A stretch of DNA of 49,525 nucleotides from Cryobacterium sp. MLB-32. GTDB taxonomy: Bacteria; Actinomycetota; Actinomycetes; Actinomycetales; Microbacteriaceae. The notes beneath the pieces were generated by a model, which saw nothing but the letters and a program-made list of their open reading frames with translations, was not told the origin of the DNA and searched no databases. The stretch spans positions 1-49,525 of the forward strand of contig NZ_JPRS01000027.1 in the NCBI RefSeq assembly GCF_000738085.1. Direction: 5' to 3'. The number at the start of each line of letters is the position of its first letter. Positions within the stretch are counted from its first letter, which is position 1. Made by a program: the position numbers and the translations under genes. Below, in pieces: positions 36,071 through 43,084 of this stretch.

Positions 36071-36364
36071 GTGACCATCACCGCATTCCTAGACATCCAC
36101 GTGAAGAGCGAGCTGCTCGGCGAGGCCCCGGCCGTGCTGCGTGACACGCTCGCCGACACCCGCACCTTCGACGGATGCCTGGGCGTCGACGTTCTCATCG
36201 ACACCGCCGACCCGACACACTTCGTCCTTCTGGAGAAGTGGGCCACCCTCGCGCACGACGCGGCCTACCGCGAGTGGCGAGCCGGACCGGGCAAGTCCCC
36301 CCTCGGCACCATCCTCGCGGGTGTTCCCGTGCTCACGAAGTTCGAAACGGCCGCCGACATCTGA
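36071..36364 (+). CDS. Antibiotic biosynthesis monooxygenase (ABM) family protein
   Basis: A 97-residue single ABM domain (ferredoxin-like fold): a first strand ITAFLDIHVK, then LRDTLADTRTFDGCLGVDVLID, FVLLEKWATLAHDAAYREW, and LTKFETAADI. These small dimers oxidise quinone-like or heme-like substrates; the substrate here is unknown. GTG start with GGAG 6 nt upstream, 21 bp after the histidine phosphatase stop, so the two are likely co-transcribed. Confidence 0.87.
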   Translation: MTITAFLDIHVKSELLGEAPAVLRDTLADTRTFDGCLGVDVLIDTADPTHFVLLEKWATLAHDAAYREWRAGPGKSPLGTILAGVPVLTKFETAADI

Positions 36365-36372
36365 GGCCCTGA

Positions 36373-36726
36373 CTAGGCCTTCGCGCGCGGAACCTTCGGT
36401 CGAACCAGGGCGTGGCTGTCGCGCACCAGCTGTTCAACAAGCTCATCAGGAACCCGGGCCGGGCTGCCATCGAGCACGATCGTGATCCAGTGCGTCTTGT
36501 TGAGGTGGTAGCCGGGCGTGATCTGCGGGAATTCTTCGCGAAGCGCCCGGCTTTCCTCTGGGTCACACTTCAGGGAGACGGAGAACGGCTCGCCGGCCAG
36601 GGCGCTGAGCGCAAAGATCTTGCCGTTGCCGCTTGTCTTGAAGACGCTGGTTTCTTCGCCGAAGGGAAACGTCTCCACCGCCTGCGGCAGACTCAGGCAC
36701 AGGTCGACGAGGGCATCCGGGGTCAT
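36373..36726 (-). CDS. MmcQ/YjbR family protein
   Basis: A 117-residue protein of the YjbR-like fold (double-wing type). It has the start CLSLPQAVETFPFGEET, the central KIFALSALAGEPFSVSLKC, and PGYHLNKTHWITIVLDG, with family-conserved HLNKxHW. The family is often annotated as DNA-binding, with little direct evidence. A TAAAAT box (36734-36739) ends 7 nt before the ATG and overlaps the stop codon of the upstream luciferase-like gene, so it may be read separately and leaderless. Confidence 0.9.
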   Translation of the reverse strand: MTPDALVDLCLSLPQAVETFPFGEETSVFKTSGNGKIFALSALAGEPFSVSLKCDPEESRALREEFPQITPGYHLNKTHWITIVLDGSPARVPDELVEQLVRDSHALVRPKVPRAKA

Positions 36727-36733
36727 ACCCGTG

Positions 36734-36739
36734 ATTTTA
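36734..36739 (-). promoter_or_regulatory. -10 box TAAAAT, leaderless promoter of the MmcQ/YjbR gene
   Basis: On the minus strand TAAAAT ends 7 nt before the ATG at 36726. Its first three bases are the TAA stop of the preceding LLM oxidoreductase gene. Confidence 0.5.
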
Positions 36740-37738
36740 GACCAGCGCCCCGTTCATGGCGCCGGCGGTGAGCTCGACAGAGCGCAGACGGTCCGCGATG
36801 TCGCGGGACGCATGCCCGAGAATGAGCTCGTCGGCCTTGGTCGTGGCGGCAAGGTCCTCAAGGAAGGCGCGAACGTCGGCGCCCGTACCGACGGCTGAGT
36901 ACCGCATCATGTTGGCGAGCTGTTGCCCCTGGGCGGTGGTGGCGATGAAGTTATCGATCTGGTCGTCGGTGTAGTCCGGTGTGGCCGGCCCGCGGGAGAT
37001 CATGCTGCGCACACGGCTGCGGCGCATCGTCTCGAACTGCTGCGTCGCATCCGCCGCATCGTCTGCGGCGACCACATTGGCGGCCACGAGCACGTGCGGC
37101 TTCTCCAGCTGCTCCGAGGGCGTGAAGTCGCGACGGTACGTGGCGACGGCCTCAAAGAGGGAATCGGGCGCGAAGTGTGACGCGAATGCGTACGGCAGCC
37201 CGAGAGCCGCGGCGAGCTGGGCGCCGAACAGCGACGAACCGAGAATGTACAGAGGCACATTGGTGCCCGCACCGGGCACGGCCTGCACGCCCGCGACGAT
37301 CGATTCGCCGCGCAGGTAGGCCTGCAGCTCCATCACGTCCTGGGGAAATTGGTCGCTGGCCCGCGGGTCACGCCGCATGGCACGCGCCGTGGTCTGGTCG
37401 CTGCCGGGCGCACGTCCGAGGCCGAGGTCGATGCGGCCAGGGTACATCTCGGCGAGCGTGCCGAACTGCTCGGCAATCACCAGCGGCGAGTGGTTGGGAA
37501 GCATCACGCCGCCGGAACCGAGGCGGATGCTCTCGGTCTGAGCCGCGACATGACCGACGAGAATCGCCGTGGCCGACGACGCGATCGTCGGCATGTTGTG
37601 ATGCTCGGCGTACCAGACCCGGGTGTAGCCGTTCTTCTCGGCCGTCTGGGCGAGCGCGACACTCGCCGCAAAGCTTTCCCGGATGGTCTGTCCCGGTGCG
37701 ATCGGGGCGAGGTCAAGTATGGACAGCGGAATCGTCAT
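36737..37738 (-). CDS. LLM class flavin-dependent oxidoreductase
   Basis: A 333-residue luciferase-like TIM-barrel oxidoreductase of the group 1 (MsnO8-like) type. It has the start [71 protein letters not shown], and [24 protein letters not shown]. It uses reduced FMN, or F420 in some lineages; the substrate is unknown. A LacI-type palindrome lies 7 nt upstream of the ATG, suggesting repression. No clear ribosome site. Confidence 0.93.
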   Translation of the reverse strand: MTIPLSILDLAPIAPGQTIRESFAASVALAQTAEKNGYTRVWYAEHHNMPTIASSATAILVGHVAAQTESIRLGSGGVMLPNHSPLVIAEQFGTLAEMYPGRIDLGLGRAPGSDQTTARAMRRDPRASDQFPQDVMELQAYLRGESIVAGVQAVPGAGTNVPLYILGSSLFGAQLAAALGLPYAFASHFAPDSLFEAVATYRRDFTPSEQLEKPHVLVAANVVAADDAADATQQFETMRRSRVRSMISRGPATPDYTDDQIDNFIATTAQGQQLANMMRYSAVGTGADVRAFLEDLAATTKADELILGHASRDIADRLRSVELTAGAMNGALV

Positions 37739-37744
37739 ATCAAG

Positions 37745-37758
37745 TGCAACCGCTTGCG
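37745..37758. promoter_or_regulatory. Candidate LacI-family operator upstream of the LLM oxidoreductase gene
   Basis: TGCAACCGCTTGCG matches the LacI/GalR pattern TGnAAnCGnTTnCA at all but the last fixed position and is centred on CG. It lies directly before the start codon, where a bound repressor would block initiation. No LacI-type gene is in the window. Confidence 0.4.
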
Positions 37759-37833
37759 GCGCGAATCGTTACCCGATTGCCCGAAGAGCGATCGATGTGG
37801 CGTACGAGAGCGTCTCCGAGTCTTCGCCCGCCG

Positions 37834-38295
37834 TTACCGAAAGCATCCGATGCCGGGCAGAAAGCGGCCGACCCGGGCACCGTACGCGCCGTAGTCCGGA
37901 TGCTCGGCCGCCAGCATCCGTTCCTCCCAACGCGTCTTGGCCGCGAGCAGAATGACGAGCGCAACCCAGGCCACGACATGCCAAACGGATGCGCCGAACA
38001 GCATGAGCCCGAGGCCTCCGGCCATCAGGCCGGTGTAGATCGGGCTGCGCACGAGGCCGTACACGCCCCCCGTGACGAGCGGCGCGTTCTCCTTGGGAAT
38101 CGGGCTCGCGGTGAGGGCCGGGCCGAGGCCGAGCACGCCAAGCACGGCCACGGTCGCTCCCAGCAGGCTCAGCAGACTGGCAACGGCGACCATGCCCCCA
38201 CCCACCAGCCACACCTGGCCGTGCGGCAGAAAGGCGAGCGCCCCCAGCAGCACGAACTGCAGAGCCACGAGACCCCGTGCGAGAGCACGTTTCAT
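37834..38295 (-). CDS. Isoprenylcysteine carboxylmethyltransferase-like membrane protein
   Basis: A 153-residue membrane protein with about four hydrophobic segments. The pattern LVTGGVYGLVRSPIYTGLMAGGLGL and the C-terminal KTRWEERMLAAEHPDYGAYGARV (E-R-L-x-x-x-HPxYxxY) are those of the ICMT/phospholipid methyltransferase group, which use SAM. The substrate is unknown. A longer open frame exists, but the ATG at 38295 lies 6 nt after a TATTCT box, fitting leaderless expression. Divergent from the HdeD-like gene. Confidence 0.86.
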   Translation of the reverse strand: MKRALARGLVALQFVLLGALAFLPHGQVWLVGGGMVAVASLLSLLGATVAVLGVLGLGPALTASPIPKENAPLVTGGVYGLVRSPIYTGLMAGGLGLMLFGASVWHVVAWVALVILLAAKTRWEERMLAAEHPDYGAYGARVGRFLPGIGCFR

Positions 38296-38301
38296 GACTC
38301 G

Positions 38302-38307
38302 AGAATA
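38302..38307 (-). promoter_or_regulatory. -10 box TATTCT, leaderless promoter of the ICMT-like gene
   Basis: TATTCT on the minus strand ends 6 nt before the ATG at 38295. Confidence 0.6.
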
Positions 38308-38355
38308 CGCCCGGATTACTCGGCGGCACACCGTGACGGCCCGTGAACTCGGTGC

Positions 38356-38361
38356 CATACT
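38356..38361 (+). promoter_or_regulatory. -10 box CATACT, leaderless promoter of the HdeD-like gene
   Basis: CATACT ends 6 nt before the ATG at 38368. It lies about 50 bp from the divergent TATTCT box. Confidence 0.55.
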
Positions 38362-38367
38362 GTCGCC

Positions 38368-38934
38368 ATGTCGAACGTATCTAGCGTCTACGTTGGGGTT
38401 CGCCGCGTTCATCGTGGTGCGCTCATCACGATGTCAATCATCGGAATCGTGCTCGGCGCCATCGGTCTCGCATGGCCCCAGGCGACCCTCTTCACCGTTG
38501 CGATCGTCTTCGGAATCTACCTGATCGCTTCCGGGATCTTCCGCATCGCCGCCGCCTTCATGCAGGATGAGCTCACCGCCGGCATGCGCTGGCTCTCGGG
38601 CATTCTCGGGGCCATCGTGGTGGCAGCCGGTGTCTTCTGCATCACAGATCCGGTAGCCTCCCTCACCGTTCTCGCCTTCGTGATCGGCATCGGCTGGATC
38701 GCCGAGGGCGTCATCGACATCGTGGCGGGAGTGCGCAAGGTTGTGACGCCACGCTGGTTCGCCTTCCTCAGTGGAGCCGTCTCAATTGTGGCGGGCTTTG
38801 TGATGTTCGTTCTCCCCACGCTCGCCCTCGCCGTGTTCGTGCTCGTCGCGTCGATACTGCTGATCGTGGTGAGCGTCACGACGCTGCTCACGCTGCCGCC
38901 TAAACGCGAGTCCGCCGACTCCTATCTTCTCTAA
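38368..38934 (+). CDS. HdeD/DUF308 family membrane protein
   Basis: A 188-residue protein with six membrane segments in three hairpins, the HdeD-like pattern: GALITMSIIGIVLGAIGLAW, LFTVAIVFGIYLIASGIFRI, LSGILGAIVVAAGVFCI, VLAFVIGIGWIAEGVIDI, then two more. In enterobacteria HdeD is tied to acid resistance; in actinobacteria the role is unknown. Leaderless start. It ends 71 bp before the 2H phosphoesterase gene, which has its own -10 box. Confidence 0.9.
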   Translation: MSNVSSVYVGVRRVHRGALITMSIIGIVLGAIGLAWPQATLFTVAIVFGIYLIASGIFRIAAAFMQDELTAGMRWLSGILGAIVVAAGVFCITDPVASLTVLAFVIGIGWIAEGVIDIVAGVRKVVTPRWFAFLSGAVSIVAGFVMFVLPTLALAVFVLVASILLIVVSVTTLLTLPPKRESADSYLL

Positions 38935-38993
38935 ATCGCGCCAGGCGCACGACCAGAGCGGTCACTCGCGGGGTTCTGGGTTCGGTGTGCCCG

Positions 38994-38999
38994 TAGGAT
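38994..38999 (+). promoter_or_regulatory. -10 box TAGGAT, leaderless promoter of the 2H phosphoesterase gene
   Basis: TAGGAT ends 6 nt before the ATG at 39006, without a ribosome site. Confidence 0.6.
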
Positions 39000-39005
39000 C
39001 GGCGC

Positions 39006-39488
39006 ATGCCCCGCCTTGTCGTCGTCCTCCCGCTCACACCGCTCCACGAGGGCGACAGCTTTCTCGTTCAGGACTGGCCTTTGCACGTGACCGTGCTGCC
39101 GCCGTTTCTGACGGATGCCGAACCAGGCGTGATCGCCTCGGCGATCGCCGAGGCCGCATCCTCTCACCGCACCCTCACCGCAGTAGCGGGTCAGCAGGAG
39201 ATGTTCGGACGTCGCACCGACGTGCCGGTGACCGTCGTGGTGCCGACGGACGAGCTGTCCCGACTGCATGAGGACCTCATCGACGCCGTGCGCCCTTTCG
39301 GTGCCGCGCCCGATGAACCGGCCTTCACCGGAAACGAGTTTCGACCCCACATCACGATCAAGAGTCACGGACGAATCGACGAAGGTACGGCCCTGACTCT
39401 GCAGCAGATCGCCCTCGTCGACATGGCCCCGCGAGCCTCCTCAAGCGGGCGGTCCGTGCTCGCCACGTTCACACTGCCCCGGCACTGA
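39006..39488 (+). CDS. 2'-5' RNA ligase / 2H phosphoesterase family protein
   Basis: A 160-residue protein with the two HxT/S-type motifs of the 2H phosphoesterase superfamily: LHVTVLPPF (about residues 27-35) and FRPHITIKSHG (about 115-125). These enzymes act on 2',3'-cyclic or 2'-5' RNA phosphodiester bonds. The physiological substrate is unknown. It stands alone and its promoter is internal to the gap after the HdeD-like gene. Confidence 0.87.
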   Translation: MPRLVVVLPLTPLHEGDSFLVQDWPLHVTVLPPFLTDAEPGVIASAIAEAASSHRTLTAVAGQQEMFGRRTDVPVTVVVPTDELSRLHEDLIDAVRPFGAAPDEPAFTGNEFRPHITIKSHGRIDEGTALTLQQIALVDMAPRASSSGRSVLATFTLPRH

Positions 39489-39559
39489 ACAGGCGCATGC
39501 ACTCAAAGATGGGAGTTCGCTCACAGTCGATGGGTTTACCGAGTACGATCGGAATCAAT

Positions 39560-39619
39560 CCCGGTTTCGACCCTCATGAAGGGGGTCAATACGGGCGGCG
39601 GTCGTCATGATTGGCGACC
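39560..39619 (+). other. Structured 5' leader upstream of the chitinase gene
   Basis: Two stem-loops can be drawn. The first has an outer stem CCCG/CGGG (39560-39563 with 39592-39595), an internal loop, and an inner stem GACCC/GGGTC (39569-39573 with 39583-39587). The second has GGTCG/CGACC (39600-39604 with 39615-39619) and a 10-nt loop. The region sits 37-96 nt before the chitinase start. It does not match the c-di-GMP or c-di-AMP riboswitch consensus I know. It could be an RNA element or simply GC-rich pairing. Confidence 0.35.
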
Positions 39620-39655
39620 TAGCCGCGGCCCCCGCTACTCTTCAGAGGACACCGT

Positions 39656-41170
39656 GTGAAAACTTCATCGAGCCGTCGCGTGCGAGCCCTGGGGATCGTT
39701 CTCAGTTCAGCCGTTGCACTCGCCCTCAGTCTCGGCGCTGTGAGCGTGTTGCCGGCAGCCGCCGTGACCTCACCCAGCGTCGCGGTGACGTGGACGAACA
39801 CCAACGTGTGGACCACCGGATTCCAGTCCGAGGTCGGGGTGCGCAATTCCTCCACGACAACTCTGAACCCCTGGCAGATCTCGTTCACCTACGCGCACAA
39901 GGTCAACACGCTGTGGAACGGCACGCTCCTGGCCGCGAACGGCGGCTTCGCCGTCAAGGCCCCCTCCTGGGCAACCACGCTCGCCCCCGCCACGGCTACG
40001 TCGTTCGGTCTCACGTCGTACCGGGTCGGCACCACTGCGCTGTTTCCCACGGCCTGCACCGTGATCGGGCTCCCGGTGAGCGCTGCCGCGATTCCGTGCA
40101 CCGTCAACGGCGCAGCGCCGAAACCGACTCCGACGGTCACTCCGACGCCGACTCCGACAGTCACTCCCACGCCGACTCCAACGGCCACTCCCACGCCCAC
40201 GGCGACTCCCAAGCCCACTCCGACTCCTGCGCCTGCGCCTGCGCCGACCGGCTCGCTCGTGGTCGCCCCCTATGTGGACATGGGGTTGTGGCCGACGGCT
40301 GACCTCACGAAATTCGCGACCGCGACCGGCGTGAAGGCCGTCACCGCCGCTTTCATCGTGGCCGACCGGGCCAGTGCCTGCAGCCCCACCTGGGCTGGAT
40401 ACACCGCGTACACCGTCGGCACATCCGGGGACTCCCTCGCCACCATCTCGGCTTTCCAGGCCGGTGGAGGGCAAGTTATCGCGTCCTTCGGCGGCGCGAT
40501 CAACGATGAACTCGCTCGCGTCTGCACGAACTCGACCACACTGCTCGCCGCGTACACGAAGGTCGTCACCCGCTACAACCTGAGCCGGATTGACTTCGAC
40601 CTGGAGGGCACGGACGTGTCTGACTCCACGTCCAACAAACGCCGAGCCGCCGTCGTCGCCACCCTGCAGGCGCAGCGCGCCGCGGCGGGGCACCCGTTGC
40701 AGGTCTCACTGACCTTGCCGGTGATGCCGTACGGCCTCATCGCCAGCGGCACCCGCACGGTCGGTGAATTCGCGGCCGCCGGCGTGACGCTCTCGGCCGT
40801 GAATGTGATGGCTATGGACTACGGCGACGGCACGACCGCCATGGGTACCGCCGCGATCTCCGCCGCGAAGGCGACCGCCACCCAGCTCGGAGCGATCCCG
40901 GCTTACTCGGGTCTCACCTCCGCCCAGCGGCTGTCCATGGTGGGTGTCACCCCGATGATCGGCCAGAATGACCTGCAGGGCGAGACCTTCACCGTCACCG
41001 ATGCCACCACGGTGGCGCAGTTCGCCAAGGCCAACTCACTCGCCGTGCTGAGCTGGTGGGAGATGACCCGCGATCAGCCCTGCACCGGCGGCATCCCCGC
41101 CTACATGTGCTCCGGGGTGAGTAACCCGCAGTGGTCGTTCTCCCGGGCGTTCGTGGCCGGGAGCAAGTAG
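39656..41170 (+). CDS. Secreted chitinase: CBM2 plus GH18 domain
   Basis: A 504-residue exported enzyme. Signal peptide about 1-36 (ending VLPAAA), then a carbohydrate-binding module of the CBM2 type (about 37-150: VTWTNTNVWTTGFQSEV, LNPWQISFTY). A Pro/Thr linker (about 155-198) leads to a GH18 catalytic barrel (about 199-504). The catalytic DxDxE lies in IDFDLEG (Asp313, Asp315, Glu317); the first Asp of the longer DxxDxDxE motif is replaced by Ser. VMAMDYGDG and LSWWEMTRDQPC are further GH18 landmarks. It hydrolyses chitin outside the cell. GTG start with AGAGGA upstream. Confidence 0.93.
   Translation: MKTSSSRRVRALGIVLSSAVALALSLGAVSVLPAAAVTSPSVAVTWTNTNVWTTGFQSEVGVRNSSTTTLNPWQISFTYAHKVNTLWNGTLLAANGGFAVKAPSWATTLAPATATSFGLTSYRVGTTALFPTACTVIGLPVSAAAIPCTVNGAAPKPTPTVTPTPTPTVTPTPTPTATPTPTATPKPTPTPAPAPAPTGSLVVAPYVDMGLWPTADLTKFATATGVKAVTAAFIVADRASACSPTWAGYTAYTVGTSGDSLATISAFQAGGGQVIASFGGAINDELARVCTNSTTLLAAYTKVVTRYNLSRIDFDLEGTDVSDSTSNKRRAAVVATLQAQRAAAGHPLQVSLTLPVMPYGLIASGTRTVGEFAAAGVTLSAVNVMAMDYGDGTTAMGTAAISAAKATATQLGAIPAYSGLTSAQRLSMVGVTPMIGQNDLQGETFTVTDATTVAQFAKANSLAVLSWWEMTRDQPCTGGIPAYMCSGVSNPQWSFSRAFVAGSK
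40120..40248 (+). repeat. Pro/Thr linker-encoding short tandem repeats
   Basis: Degenerate repeats of a CCGACTCCGACG-like unit encode the (PT)n linker between the CBM2 and GH18 domains of the chitinase. The period is 6-12 bp with third-base variation. This is coding repetition, not a mobile or CRISPR repeat. Confidence 0.8.
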
Positions 41171-41214
41171 CCCAGGCCGACGCCCCCGTCGAGACGGGCC
41201 GGGTGCGACTCTTT

Positions 41215-41220
41215 TACGGT
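41215..41220 (+). promoter_or_regulatory. -10 box TACGGT, leaderless promoter of a small membrane protein gene
   Basis: TACGGT ends 6 nt before the GTG at 41227. It lies 44 bp after the chitinase stop. Confidence 0.5.
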
Positions 41221-41226
41221 GTCCAC

Positions 41227-41544
41227 GTGACGAATCCACGCCCTTCCCGTCGCTCGGCATCGCTCGGTGTTGCCTGCGCCGTCGCCGCCGTGCTCTCCGC
41301 ATGCCTGCCGATCGTGTCGGGTTCACTCCCCCTCATCATCGGCGGCAGCGTGCTCGCGCTCGGCCTTCTCGCTGCCGCCGGCGTGTTCGCGGGCGGTTCT
41401 GTGGCCCAGACCAGAGCCGAGACGGCAGCGACCGGGGGCGGGCCGCTGGTCAGCACGCGGCGCTCCCCCGCGGCCTACCGAGCCCGCCCCGCCGAAGACC
41501 CTGCACCGTCCGACGACGCGACGCGCACGGACCGAGCCCACTAA
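41227..41544 (+). CDS. Hypothetical small membrane protein
   Basis: A 105-residue protein with a basic N-terminus (MTNPRPSRRSAS), two hydrophobic segments (about 12-33 and 38-60) and a charged Ala/Arg/Pro-rich tail. I recognise no family. The start is set by the leaderless -10 spacing; a longer open frame upstream runs into the chitinase. Its stop overlaps the stop of the convergent glycosyltransferase remnant. Confidence 0.65.
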   Translation: MTNPRPSRRSASLGVACAVAAVLSACLPIVSGSLPLIIGGSVLALGLLAAAGVFAGGSVAQTRAETAATGGGPLVSTRRSPAAYRARPAEDPAPSDDATRTDRAH

Positions 41545-42117
41545 CCCCGGGCGGCGCCGGCTCCCTCGGTAATGAGCTCGAACATTCGGTCGAACACGGG
41601 TCGGCGATCGAACTGCCTCGCGTACTCGCGGGCCCGAAGAGCCCAGGCGTAGCGATCCTCATCCGTTGTGGCGAGCACGGCATGGTCGATGGCGGACGCG
41701 ATCGCGACCGGGTCCTCAACGGGAACGATCAGTGCGAAACTGACCACAGTCTCGCCAATGCCACCGGTGAGAGTGGTGATCACCGGCCCGCCGCCCGCAA
41801 ACATCTTCTCCGCCAGGGCACTACCGAAGGTCTCCACAAACTCGGGCCGGGGGCCTGCCCGGCAGCGCGAACGCCGCACAGCCGGCCATCAGGGACGGCT
41901 TTTCGGCGTCGCCGACGTCGTTGAGAAAGCGGATGCGATGCGCCACAAGCGAGCGTTCGGCGATCTCACGCAGGGCGTGCTCCTGGGGGCCGCGACCGGC
42001 GATGACGAGAATCACGGAGGAGTCCACCCCGCTGAGCTCGTAACCCGCGATCAGGTCATCGTTGATTTTCAGCGATGTCATGCGCAGGTTACCGTTGTGG
42101 AAACTTTCTACGGGCGG
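41541..42117 (-). pseudogene. Glycosyltransferase (GT4-type) C-terminal remnant, 5'-truncated and frameshifted
   Basis: Only the C-terminal half of a GT-B glycosyltransferase is present. The first frame gives ESFHNGNLR, ILVIAGRGPQEHALREIAER, and LMAGCAAFALPGR. The second resumes with PRPEFVETFGSALAEKM, FAGGGPVITTLTGGIGE and the donor-binding region to GAGAARG. A run of five G on the plus strand (41849-41853) where four would fit causes the shift. The N-terminal acceptor domain is missing, and family-like sequence starts right at the stop codon of the neighbouring ankyrin gene. Probably a decayed gene left by a deletion. Confidence 0.75.
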
Positions 42118-42521
42118 TCATACGACTCAATGACCTCGCGCATGCGGGGAAAGCCGAACTGGTCTGCGATGGCAACGGCCGGGTGGGAGCCGAGCAGAGG
42201 GTCGGCACCGGCGTCGAGCAGCGCCCTCAGCAGCTCGTCGTTGTTGCGGAACACGGCGCACGCCACCGCGGTCTGTCCCATCGCATTGACAACGGATGTG
42301 TCGGCACCCCGTTTCAGCAGTTCGGTGACGGTCTCAAGGTGCTCGGCATACGTGGCTACGATCAGCAACGAATCTCCCCGACCGTTGATCAGGGTGAGGG
42401 GAACGCCGGCATTGAGCATCTCGCCCAACGGACCGGTGCGACCTTCGCGCGCGAGAGCGAAGACACCCTCGATAACCTCCGTGCTCGGTACTCCCGAGGG
42501 TTGTGCGGCCTGCTCTGTCAT
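42108..42521 (-). CDS. Ankyrin repeat domain-containing protein
   Basis: A 137-residue protein with about three ankyrin repeats: LAREGRTGPLGEMLNAGVPLTLINGRGDS, LIVATYAEHLETVTELLKRGADTSVVNAMGQ, and AVFRNNDELLRALLDAGADP. Small bacterial ankyrin proteins bind partner proteins; the partner here is unknown. The ATG at 42521 has GGGAGA 4 nt upstream. Its stop overlaps the start of the glycosyltransferase remnant, so its C-terminus may lie at a deletion junction. Confidence 0.85.
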   Translation of the reverse strand: MTEQAAQPSGVPSTEVIEGVFALAREGRTGPLGEMLNAGVPLTLINGRGDSLLIVATYAEHLETVTELLKRGADTSVVNAMGQTAVACAVFRNNDELLRALLDAGADPLLGSHPAVAIADQFGFPRMREVIESYDRP

Positions 42522-42643
42522 GGTGTCTCCCGTCGCGCCGCGGGCATCCGCTGCTCCGTCTAAGCAAAGCACGGAACGGGTTCTGGTCGGTCTCCGCGAT
42601 ATGGTCGACCCGCACCGATCGTGACGACCCGAGGAGAAGATCC

Positions 42644-43084
42644 ATGCCCGCTGGAATCGCAATTACCCGCCGCTTCGCGACCTCACCCGAGCGCGCCTAT
42701 GCCCTCTGGACCGACCCGGAGCAGTTCTCGGTGTGGTTCGGCACCGAGGCCGTTCGGGTGCCGCTCGACACCCTGTCTATGGACGTGCGCGTCGGCGGCT
42801 CATGGAACGCGGTGATGCACTTGCCCAACGGCAGCACCATCCAGTGGACGGGAGACTACACCGAGGTCGACCCACCGGTTCGCCTGGCGTTCACGATGAC
42901 CGACGACCCCGCCAACCCCGCGCGCGAACCCGTGGCCGTCGACATCACCGCGGTCGACGGCGGAGCAGACATGACGCTGACGCAGACCGGTGGAAACCTG
43001 AGCGAGGAGCAGTACGCCCAAACCGCTATCGGGTACAACGCCTTTTTTGACGCGATGGAGAACGTGCTCGCCGCGCGGAACTAG
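42644..43084 (+). CDS. SRPBCC family protein (AHSA1-like)
   Basis: A 146-residue START/Bet v1-like domain of the AHSA1 type. It has RRFATSPERAYALWTDPEQF at the start, VRVGGSWNAVMHLPNGS, a YTEVDPPVRLAFTM strand, and a closing helix YNAFFDAMENVLAAR. These domains bind hydrophobic ligands; no function is implied. The ATG at 42644 has GAGGAGAAG upstream. Its stop overlaps the convergent fadD stop by 4 bp. Confidence 0.9.
   Translation: MPAGIAITRRFATSPERAYALWTDPEQFSVWFGTEAVRVPLDTLSMDVRVGGSWNAVMHLPNGSTIQWTGDYTEVDPPVRLAFTMTDDPANPAREPVAVDITAVDGGADMTLTQTGGNLSEEQYAQTAIGYNAFFDAMENVLAARN

Noticed and set aside
34501..36144. A 547-codon plus-strand frame across the MDR dehydrogenase and phosphatase genes
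   Set aside because: It crosses two divergent, well-supported genes and is Arg/Pro/His-rich, as shadows are.
39560..39619. Known c-di-GMP or c-di-AMP riboswitch before the chitinase gene
   Set aside because: The conserved core bases of these classes, as I know them, are missing.
40120..40248. Short repeats in the chitinase gene as a CRISPR or satellite array
   Set aside because: The period is 6-12 bp, in frame and encodes a Pro/Thr linker; there are no spacers and no cas genes.
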